In this document: positions 1 through 4,760 of the stretch, piece after piece
Layout: each line of letters begins with the position of its first letter
How positions within the stretch are numbered: the stretch's first letter is position 1
Source of the DNA: Candidatus Hodarchaeota archaeon
GTDB lineage: Archaea; Asgardarchaeota; Heimdallarchaeia; Hodarchaeales; Hodarchaeaceae
NCBI GenBank assembly: GCA_016839665.1
Contig: JAEOTU010000376.1
Location: 1 to 8,157, forward strand
Direction of reading: 5' to 3'
DNA length: 8,157 nt
Program-made: the position numbers and the translations under genes
Notes under the pieces: generated by a model
Database searches by the model: none
Told to the model about the DNA's origin: nothing
What the model saw: only the letters and a program-made list of their open reading frames with translations

Positions 1-234
1 AAATATAACCTTTTTTACCCAATTACAGAAATAACTGGTATTTCTCGTGAAGAGATGAAGAACATGACAAAATGGGCGTATAAGCGATTCTATCTTCGAC
101 TTCACAAGATACTTCAAAACACTTCTAGGGAACTTCGTTACTCAATGGAGAGTTATGGTCTCAAGCAATTTCTGTACAATGGTAGTGTATTTGCTAAAGG
201 AATCATCAATATGAAAATCCTAACTTCTATGTAA
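1..234 (+). CDS. C-terminal end of a probable B12-binding radical SAM protein (5' partial)
   Basis: Frame 1 is open from the window edge to TAA at 232-234 and gives the last 77 residues of a longer protein. The tail contains ITGISREEMK followed by a basic-aromatic stretch WAYKRFYLRLHKIL. This resembles the C-terminal helices of cobalamin-dependent radical SAM enzymes (the BchE-like group), where an 'ISREE...A-RRFYLRP..I' pattern follows the TIM-barrel. The B12-binding domain and the CxxxCxxC cluster motif would lie upstream and cannot be seen, so substrate and reaction are unknown. The gene converges with the minus-strand winged-helix gene, with only 9 bases between the two stop codons and no clear T-tract there. 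The family call rests on this short tail alone. A coding remnant of another helical domain is possible. Confidence 0.55.
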   Translation, partial: KYNLFYPITEITGISREEMKNMTKWAYKRFYLRLHKILQNTSRELRYSMESYGLKQFLYNGSVFAKGIINMKILTSM

Positions 235-243
235 GTCTAGTAA

Positions 244-495
244 CTAAGATTCAAGAAGGCTAGTGCCTTTATCTGTTATTCCAAAAGTATCTGGATTGGT
301 TACTAGGCGCTTGATATATCCTTTCTTCTCCAATCCCTCGATACTTTCCATCAACGCATTTTTATCAAATGATTGACTGGTTATCATTGACAATTGCTTA
401 ATCTGATTCATAATATTTAATATGTGGATATCTCGGTGTTGAGAAACGATTTCCAAAATGCTTAGTTCTAAATTGGTTGCACTCTCGTCTGACAT
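244..495 (-). CDS. Small winged-helix DNA-binding protein
   Basis: This 83-residue protein has the layout of a compact winged helix-turn-helix. Residues about 8-33 form a first helical pair (LELSILEIVSQHRDIHILNI). Residues about 43-60 look like the recognition helix region (FDKNALMESIEGLEKKGYIKR). Residues about 64-81 fit a beta wing ending in FGITDKGTSLL, a 'xLTxKG' wing ending common in archaeal regulators. It has no extra domain and no membrane segment, so a cytoplasmic DNA-binding or protein-binding role is inferred. The ATG at 495 is the only ordinary start, because an in-frame stop lies five codons upstream. AGGATGA at 503-509 on the minus strand may serve as a loosely spaced ribosome site. 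It stands alone and points away from the downstream genes. Its target is unknown; the structured region behind its promoter is one candidate. Confidence 0.7.
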   Translation of the reverse strand: MSDESATNLELSILEIVSQHRDIHILNIMNQIKQLSMITSQSFDKNALMESIEGLEKKGYIKRLVTNPDTFGITDKGTSLLES

Positions 496-538
496 CTGAC
501 TTTCATCCTAATTAATTCGTTTTAATCACTAAACTCAG

Positions 539-550
539 ATTTTTTAAAAA
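539..550 (-). promoter_or_regulatory. Candidate TATA box for the winged-helix gene
   Basis: Read on the minus strand, an A/T-only stretch (TTTTTAAAAAAT) is centred about 50 bases upstream of the ATG at 495. With the usual archaeal TATA-to-start distance of about 26 bases, transcription would begin near 519 and leave a short leader. The motif is low-complexity, so support is modest. Confidence 0.3.
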
Positions 551-585
551 TTCCCCTATCAGACCTTAAAAAAAAGGTGTTCTGG

Positions 586-593
586 TATAATAT
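586..593 (+). promoter_or_regulatory. TATA-like box upstream of the GC-rich island
   Basis: TATAATAT sits in GGTATAATATTCTG. At the normal archaeal spacing it would start transcription near 612-617, at the left edge of the GC-rich island and far (more than 230 bases) from the next protein start. That position would suit an RNA gene or a very long leader for the TPR gene. The first predicted helix (arm 604-609) would then lie at or just before the start site. This promoter therefore does not agree with every pairing listed for the island. Confidence 0.35.
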
Positions 594-603
594 TCTGAAA
601 AAA

Positions 604-710
604 GCATTCCTGAACGCGGTTAACGCTGACAGGATACAGGATGCCGGATTACATCCCACACGATGGAGACCAGCTGCGGTGACAAGCTAGTTGATGACCT
701 CCTGTGAATG
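604..710. ncRNA. Candidate structured RNA (GC-rich island, unknown class)
   Basis: Bases 611-710 are about 53% G+C by hand count, inside clearly AT-rich surroundings, as is typical of structured RNA genes in AT-rich archaea. Complementary segments visible by eye are: 604-609 with 639-644 (one G-U pair if read on plus); 609-612 with 630-633 (CCTG/CAGG); 616-618 with 624-626 closing a five-base loop; 629-634 with 700-705 (ACAGGA/TCCTGT), enclosing two hairpins; 639-643 with 652-656 (GGATG/CATCC, loop of 8); and 672-675 with 685-688 (AGCT/AGCT, loop of 9). The arm 639-644 can pair only one way at a time. The G-U pair favours plus-strand transcription. On minus, a T6 run (598-603) would directly follow the structured part, so the strand is left open. 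It matches no riboswitch, SRP, RNase P, tRNA or clear C/D or H/ACA design I know. Confidence 0.35.
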
Positions 711-786
711 AAGTTGAACATATTTGTATCAATTGTAATAACCTGAGAAGAATTAAATAACAGAAACTTTTTCAACAATTAATCCA

Positions 787-795
787 TATTATAAT
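787..795 (+). promoter_or_regulatory. Candidate TATA box of the TPR gene
   Basis: TATTATAAT is centred near 791. Spacing of about 26 bases puts a start near 817, leaving a leader of about 32 bases that includes the GAGGT ribosome site at 836-840. Geometry fits well, but A/T-rich motifs are common here. Confidence 0.4.
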
Positions 796-835
796 CATCT
801 TCCTGATAAAAAGAAAAAAGAATCGTAGACTAACT

Positions 836-840
836 GAGGT
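836..840 (+). promoter_or_regulatory. Shine-Dalgarno site of the TPR gene
   Basis: GAGGT ends 8 bases before ATG 849 and supports that start. The site overlaps a GGTTAACC palindrome at 838-845. Confidence 0.6.
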
Positions 841-848
841 TAACCCAA

Positions 849-1436
849 ATGGAGGAACTTAAGGAAATAATCCTCAAGGCCAAAGCATTAAAGCAAAGAA
901 GACAATATAAAGAGGCTATTCGAGTTTTAAATGAAGGCCATGAAGTTGGTGTCAAAAACAATGCCGTAGAAGACCTAATCGATATTCACAATCAGCTAAT
1001 CTTATTGTATTATCAAGATAATGACCCAGCTATGTTTCAAAAATCGTATAATTTTTCTAGAACTCTAGCTGTAAAGGTTGGATACAATTCGGGCCTTGTT
1101 GAAGCTTTTATGAACAAAGCATGGGTTGAAACAGACAACAAGAACTTTATGGATGCAATAATCCATGCATCAGAAGCGTTAGCTATCGATGAGATCTTAG
1201 AGAATGCCTCAGCTTTTACTACTGCGCTATATATCATTTCAGAAGCAAATTACAAGGTTGGGGACATTGAAAAAGGGGATAAATATAAGCAATTGTACCA
1301 GAAGAAACTCATGAGGCTTACAGATAGTGAGGAAGAGATGTTACGTAGTATTGAGGGATTAAGTGTAGGAATGACCAAAGAAGAGGATTTAGATACAAGG
1401 GTTATGCAAGCTTTGGAAGAGCTTGACTCCTTTTAA
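849..1436 (+). CDS. TPR-like helical repeat protein
   Basis: This 195-residue protein consists of paired amphipathic helices with tetratricopeptide-type spacing. Unit 1 is about residues 7-35 (AKALKQRRQYKEAIRVLNEG), unit 2 about 43-74, unit 3 about 83-114 (FMNKAWVETDNKNFMDAIIHASEALAID), and unit 4 about 121-152 (ALYIISEANYKVGDIEKGDKY). The Gly/Ala-Tyr-A pattern at the turn positions is typical. The C-terminal 40 residues are acidic (TDSEEEMLRSIEG, EEDLDTRVMQALEELDSF) and form a capping helix or tail. There is no signal peptide, membrane segment or catalytic motif. TPR proteins act as scaffolds for protein-protein contacts, and no partner can be deduced here. It has its own promoter and SD, and a T9 tract follows it, so it is probably monocistronic. 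It is not evidently part of the salvage locus. The repeat call is reasonably sure; the biological role is unknown. Confidence 0.75.
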   Translation: MEELKEIILKAKALKQRRQYKEAIRVLNEGHEVGVKNNAVEDLIDIHNQLILLYYQDNDPAMFQKSYNFSRTLAVKVGYNSGLVEAFMNKAWVETDNKNFMDAIIHASEALAIDEILENASAFTTALYIISEANYKVGDIEKGDKYKQLYQKKLMRLTDSEEEMLRSIEGLSVGMTKEEDLDTRVMQALEELDSF

Positions 1437-1509
1437 CAAAGAAAGATATATGTTGCTTCTTTACACAAAAAGAGTGGGAAAATTTCCAAGATTCTAAGAG
1501 GGAAAACCA

Positions 1510-1518
1510 TTTTTTTTT
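1510..1518 (+). terminator. T9 tract, candidate archaeal terminator after the TPR gene
   Basis: Nine consecutive T residues lie 74 bases after the TAA at 1434-1436. Archaeal RNA polymerase stops on oligo-T runs without needing a hairpin. The next TATA element follows at once, which suits a transcription-unit boundary. A GGAAA/TTTCC inverted repeat (1477-1487) lies upstream, but its one-base centre cannot form an RNA hairpin. Confidence 0.45.
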
Positions 1519-1521
1519 ATG

Positions 1522-1536
1522 ATATTATAATAATAT
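1522..1536 (+). promoter_or_regulatory. TATA box with inverted repeat upstream of the M24 gene
   Basis: ATATTA (1522-1527) and TAATAT (1531-1536) are perfect inverted arms around TAA, and the whole is a TATA-like element. Spacing predicts a start near 1555 and a leader of about 28 bases that contains the GGAG site at 1571-1574. A symmetric site on the TATA box could be an operator, but pure A/T composition makes chance symmetry likely. Confidence 0.4.
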
Positions 1537-1570
1537 CCTATTTTATTTAATTTTTTTCTGAATCCATCAT

Positions 1571-1574
1571 GGAG
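1571..1574 (+). promoter_or_regulatory. Shine-Dalgarno site of the M24 gene
   Basis: GGAG ends 8 bases before ATG 1583. A nearer upstream ATG at 1569 overlaps the site and reaches a stop after three more codons, so 1583 is the start. Confidence 0.6.
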
Positions 1575-1582
1575 TACGAATA

Positions 1583-2767
1583 ATGTTCAATCATTTCTCT
1601 AAGATCCCTCCATCTGAAATTCAAAGCCGAATTACAAAATTAAAGGCTCAAATGAAAAAAGACAATATTGATGGTGCAATTCTGCTCTCAACTCCCGAAC
1701 TTTATTATTATTCAGGTGTGGGGTATGATGGTGCGGTTTTTATTCCAACAGAAGGAAATAACCCTGTTCATCTTGTCAAGCGGAATCTTAAAATGGCACA
1801 ATCTTTTTCCCAAGTCCCTAAAGTCAAGCATTTTGGCAGAAAATCCAAACTATTTGAAACATTGAACATTAAACCAGCATCGAAAATTGCAATAGAGAAA
1901 GATGTCTTATCTTATTCTTTCGTGAAATTCCTGCAATTAAACGCTAAGAATATTCAACTAGTCAATTTTAGTTCTGTTTTTAGACAACTTCGTTCCATTA
2001 AATCAAAATATGAGATTAATCAAATAAAACAAGCCGCAGAGTTAGTAGATCAATCTTTCGATTACTGTACAGAGATAGCAACACCTGAGATGACAGAAAT
2101 AGAACTGGCTATTCGATTAGAAAGATGGTTACTTGAGAATGGCCACGACGGTTTTATCACGACTTATGGGTTTAACGCAGAATTATTACACTGTGCTTAC
2201 GTTATTTCAAGTCAATCTTCTGTTTTGAATATCCATTTTACTCCAATTTCTGGTCAAGGACTTTCTTTAAAGTATCCATATGGACCAAGTCGTCAAAAAT
2301 TGAAAACAAATCCCTTTATAGTGGATACATGTGGAAACAGTCAAGGCTATATTTCTGATACCACACGAACGTTTATCTGCGGAAAATTTGATGTTGGGAC
2401 TCAGGAACAGCTTGAATCTCTTCACCAAATAAAGCGATTCCTCCAACGCAAATTAAAACCTGATGTGAACTTAGGTGATCTTTACAATGATGTTATGGAG
2501 CTAAGTACGGATCTTGGAATTAATAAAAACTTCATGGGAACAAGTTCTGATCGAGTAGCTTTTATTGGACATGGAGTTGGGCTTGAACTTGATGAACTTC
2601 CTGTTTTCTATGCTAAAGGTTCGAATCTCATTGCTGGTAATGTACTCGCGTGTGAACCCAAGTTCTTTATTCAGGAGAAAAAAGTGCTTGGTATAGAGGA
2701 CACTTTTGTCATTACAGAAAATGGTAACAGATTATTATCTAAAGCACCAGAATTTTTCGAGATTTAA
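1583..2767 (+). CDS. M24-family metallopeptidase (Xaa-Pro dipeptidase/aminopeptidase-like)
   Basis: The 394-residue protein has the two-domain creatinase/prolidase plan: an N-terminal domain (about 10-135) and a pita-bread C-terminal domain (about 145-394). All five metal ligands are visible: D248 (IVDTCG), D259 (ISDTTRT), H330 (GHGVGLELDE), E358 (ACEP) and E372 (GIEDTFVIT). The 11-residue D-D and 14-residue E-E spacings match Pyrococcus prolidase. H203 (LLHCAY) is the probable catalytic-site His. The second His of the usual HGxG...HExP motif is Asp here (D337). A long insert at about 208-245 (rich in S, G and P) lies between the H203 segment and the first ligand. Expected chemistry is removal of the residue next to proline from short peptides, in the cytoplasm (no signal peptide). 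The His-to-Asp change makes exact activity uncertain, and related M24 clades include non-peptidase enzymes. The MFS gene follows 22 bases later, suggesting co-transcription and perhaps shared handling of an imported peptide-like or other small compound. Confidence 0.85.
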   Translation: MFNHFSKIPPSEIQSRITKLKAQMKKDNIDGAILLSTPELYYYSGVGYDGAVFIPTEGNNPVHLVKRNLKMAQSFSQVPKVKHFGRKSKLFETLNIKPASKIAIEKDVLSYSFVKFLQLNAKNIQLVNFSSVFRQLRSIKSKYEINQIKQAAELVDQSFDYCTEIATPEMTEIELAIRLERWLLENGHDGFITTYGFNAELLHCAYVISSQSSVLNIHFTPISGQGLSLKYPYGPSRQKLKTNPFIVDTCGNSQGYISDTTRTFICGKFDVGTQEQLESLHQIKRFLQRKLKPDVNLGDLYNDVMELSTDLGINKNFMGTSSDRVAFIGHGVGLELDELPVFYAKGSNLIAGNVLACEPKFFIQEKKVLGIEDTFVITENGNRLLSKAPEFFEI

Positions 2768-2778
2768 AGCTACAATTT

Positions 2779-2784
2779 AGGTGA
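2779..2784 (+). promoter_or_regulatory. Shine-Dalgarno site that decides the MFS start
   Basis: AGGTGA ends 5 bases before ATG 2790. It contains the alternative in-frame GTG at 2781, which has no ribosome site of its own. The ATG is therefore preferred, shortening the protein by three residues compared with the GTG start. Confidence 0.6.
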
Positions 2785-2789
2785 ATACA

Positions 2790-4064
2790 ATGACCGGCTC
2801 TACAACTTCCTCAGCGTCTTTGACTTTCAATTTGTACTTGAAACCATCCTTATTAGTTATTAGCTTTTATCAGATTATTGTAACTGGTATTTACACCGCT
2901 CAACAACTATTATTGGCAGCATATTTAGATGAATTGGGTTACATTTTAATCAGTGGTATTATTTTAGCTGTATTTTTTCTTTTCATGTTTACATTAGGCC
3001 CGATATGTGCTACACTGAGCGATCTGCATGGTAGAAAATTCTTGATGATAGCAGCCAATTGGTTTTCGGTTATCGGTTTTATTGGACTTTTTTTTGCGAA
3101 TGAACCAATGTCATTGTTTTTTATGAATGCGCTTCTTGGAATAGGAAGCGCCTTTCGAGTTGGCTCCGTAGTTGCGATATGGGTACAAAATAGTCCTAAG
3201 GATCGTGTTGGAGAGTCATTAGCCTACTTTAACATTATATTTGCCGTGGGTGGCATTGCAGGGGTATTACTGGGTTTACTGATGTGGACTACCATTGAGA
3301 AATTCACTTTCATCATTTTCGGGCTGTTATTATTTATTTCGGCCTTCCCAATTCTTTTCCTCTCTGATGAAGGAGATTATATCCCTTTTTCCTATGTCTC
3401 AACTCTTGATGTTGTAAAAAATTCCATCTATTCATTGAAAGCAAAGCAAAGAAATCACTTTTTCCTCTCTAAACCGATGATTCAAGTCAGTATTCACTGG
3501 TTGGCGTTTGCAACTATCATTGCGTTCTCAACATTCATTATTCCTATCATCGAACGAGTAATGGATGAAATTCCTGTTGGATCTGAAATCCCTTTTCCAC
3601 TTCTTCTTATTATCTCATTTACATTAGTTATTTCAGGTCTTAGTGGATTGATAATTTGGGGAAAAATCTCTGACGCATGGGCACGAAAACCTGTATTGAT
3701 CATAGGATTTAGTGGTTGCACGATATTGATATTCTTGTGTTTTTCATTATTCCAATTTGAATTACTTCTTCCACTATTAGAAAGTCTAGGGACTGGTGAG
3801 ATTATCAGTCTAGCAATTATTGGGGGATTTCTTGTCTTGATTTTTATCGCTATGGCGGTGATTCCCACTCCAATGGCATGGATCTCTGATCTAGTAGGAC
3901 AGGAGGATTTAGCAAAAGCTATGTCGCTCAGACAGGCTCTAATCGGTATGGGAACAGTCATTGGAGCCCTAATTGGAGGTTATGTAATAGGTGTGAGTGG
4001 TGTGAGTGGCTTATTCCTTGTAATTCTTTTTTTCTTGATAATTTCCTCAATTATTCTCTTTTGA
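2790..4064 (+). CDS. MFS (major facilitator superfamily) transporter
   Basis: A 424-residue integral membrane protein with about 12 hydrophobic segments in a 6+6 arrangement: about 20-45, 52-75, 84-103, 106-130, 147-167, 173-192, then 232-255, 270-290, 300-320, 336-360, 380-400 and 404-424. The loop between helices 2 and 3 carries MFS motif A (G70...SDLHGRK83). Its pseudo-repeat lies between helices 8 and 9 (G291KISDAWARK300). The central cytoplasmic loop, about 194-231, is Lys/Arg-containing. The protein ends inside or right after helix 12, leaving almost no C-terminal tail. Family members move sugars, nucleosides, drugs, organic acids or peptides using ion gradients. Sequence alone does not give the substrate. 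Its place just after an M24 peptidase and before five nucleoside-salvage genes makes nucleoside or nucleobase uptake attractive, but this is inference. Start chosen by the AGGTGA site. Confidence 0.85.
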   Translation: MTGSTTSSASLTFNLYLKPSLLVISFYQIIVTGIYTAQQLLLAAYLDELGYILISGIILAVFFLFMFTLGPICATLSDLHGRKFLMIAANWFSVIGFIGLFFANEPMSLFFMNALLGIGSAFRVGSVVAIWVQNSPKDRVGESLAYFNIIFAVGGIAGVLLGLLMWTTIEKFTFIIFGLLLFISAFPILFLSDEGDYIPFSYVSTLDVVKNSIYSLKAKQRNHFFLSKPMIQVSIHWLAFATIIAFSTFIIPIIERVMDEIPVGSEIPFPLLLIISFTLVISGLSGLIIWGKISDAWARKPVLIIGFSGCTILIFLCFSLFQFELLLPLLESLGTGEIISLAIIGGFLVLIFIAMAVIPTPMAWISDLVGQEDLAKAMSLRQALIGMGTVIGALIGGYVIGVSGVSGLFLVILFFLIISSIILF

Positions 4065-4079
4065 TCTGAATTATGCCAA

Positions 4080-4088
4080 TATATAAAA
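4080..4088 (+). promoter_or_regulatory. Internal TATA box before the phosphoribosyltransferase
   Basis: TATATAAAA is close to the ideal archaeal TATA box. Standard spacing puts the start near 4108-4112. That is downstream of the ATG at 4098 but upstream of ATG 4149, so the two clues together favour the later start codon and a separate promoter for the salvage genes. Confidence 0.5.
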
Positions 4089-4148
4089 GAAGTCATAATG
4101 GGATGTAGGACATTTAACACAAAACATCCTCTTATAGAGTCAACACCA

Positions 4149-4730
4149 ATGAATCCTTATAAGCTTCTAACTTCCGCTATGGATGGAAAACCTCTTTTTA
4201 CGATAGACAAGTATAAATTCATTCTAAATCCTTTAACAGAACAGGTACCTGCAACTACTTCTCAACTTCTGGAAGAAGCATCAAAAGCTATTATAGATCA
4301 AATGAAAATCGATGAATATGATAAAATAATTACAGAAGAAGATAAAGGAGCAATATTAGTAGCGGCTGTATCCTTATTGTCTGGTTTACCTTTTGGAATG
4401 GCACGATGGTACCCCAATACTCTAGCGAATCAGGTTAGTTCAATTTTTTCCTGTGAATATCTGTCTGAGGGCACTCTGTATATTTGTGGTATCGAACAGA
4501 ACGATCGTGTGTGTATTATAGATGATATCATCAGTACTGGGGGAACACTTATTGGCATGATTAAAGCTCTTAAGGAAATTGGAGCAGAAATAGTAGATAT
4601 TATAGTAGTTGGAGAAAAGTTAGAGTATAAAGGAATCGAACGTGTCGCTCAGGAAACAGGTATCAAAGTTAAATCAATACTAAAAATCTCAGTAAAGGAT
4701 GATTTTTCTAAAGTAATAGAATCAGAATAA
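4149..4730 (+). CDS. Type I purine-type phosphoribosyltransferase (archaeal Hpt/Apt-like)
   Basis: The 193-residue protein (from ATG 4149) carries the PRPP-binding loop VCIIDDIISTGGT at 121-133, with the acidic pair followed by STGGT. After it comes an archaeal Hpt-like stretch, LIGMIKALKEIGAEIVDIIVV, and a closing GIKVKSILKISV strand. The pyrophosphate-loop region is about 60-70 (IITEEDKGAIL), where archaeal Hpt usually has a TAEAMG-type sequence. The segment ARWYPN (85-90) replaces the MRKREYG segment of typical Hpt. It joins a free base to PRPP, giving a nucleoside monophosphate and pyrophosphate in the cytoplasm. The base is uncertain: hypoxanthine/guanine or adenine is most likely by resemblance, orotate less so. 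The N-terminus aligns with archaeal Hpt starting from Met 4149 and is preceded by a TATA box incompatible with ATG 4098. A start at 4098 would add 17 unrelated residues. The next gene follows after 30 bases. Confidence 0.8.
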   Translation: MNPYKLLTSAMDGKPLFTIDKYKFILNPLTEQVPATTSQLLEEASKAIIDQMKIDEYDKIITEEDKGAILVAAVSLLSGLPFGMARWYPNTLANQVSSIFSCEYLSEGTLYICGIEQNDRVCIIDDIISTGGTLIGMIKALKEIGAEIVDIIVVGEKLEYKGIERVAQETGIKVKSILKISVKDDFSKVIESE

Positions 4731-4760
4731 TAGTGAAAATGATTAATTAGTTGAAATTGT

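Larger units (their letters stand above)
496..848. other. 353-base stretch without a protein gene
   Basis: It lies between the divergent winged-helix gene and the TPR gene. From left to right it holds an A/T-rich promoter-like zone (about 535-600, including an A8 run inside an ACCTT/AAGGT inverted repeat at 563-578), a GC-rich structured island (about 604-710), an AT-rich stretch (711-785), and the TATA box and SD site of the TPR gene. All reading frames across the island are interrupted within a few codons, the longest ATG-initiated one being 13 codons (641-682). No tRNA T-arm, rRNA segment or repeat array was recognised. Confidence 0.7.

Noticed and set aside
563..578. ACCTT/AAGGT inverted repeat around an A-run as a terminator hairpin
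   Set aside because: A five-base stem made largely of A/T next to promoter elements. It could end a minus-strand RNA from the island, but nothing else supports that.
641..682. 13-codon frame MPDYIPHDGDQLR with GC-rich codons, followed by a possible continuation in another frame (about 675-707, CGDKLVDDLL)
   Set aside because: Too short to support as a gene. It could be a decayed fragment of foreign coding sequence, but base-pairing across the same bases explains the composition as well. Kept only as an alternative to the RNA idea.
681..757. Box C/D sRNA reading: TGATGA near 692 and CTGA near 743
   Set aside because: The boxes are about 45 bases apart with no convincing internal C'/D' pair and no closing stem, so the architecture does not fit.
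838..845. GGTTAACC palindrome overlapping the SD of the TPR gene
   Set aside because: An eight-base palindrome with no second copy in the window; chance is the simpler explanation.
1037..1237. 66-codon minus-strand frame within the TPR gene, and a 65-codon plus-strand frame at 1668-1865 within the M24 gene
   Set aside because: Both overlap well-supported genes in other frames and show no recognisable domain or ribosome site.
3494..3961. 155-codon minus-strand open frame inside the MFS gene
   Set aside because: It lies opposite a gene with clear MFS motifs and helices. Its translation is rich in Ile, Pro, Arg and Asn with no domain pattern, as expected for an antisense shadow.
4098..4148. 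Upstream ATG for the phosphoribosyltransferase
   Set aside because: It lies before the start site predicted from the TATA box at 4080-4088, and the extra residues do not match the family N-terminus. Not fully excluded.
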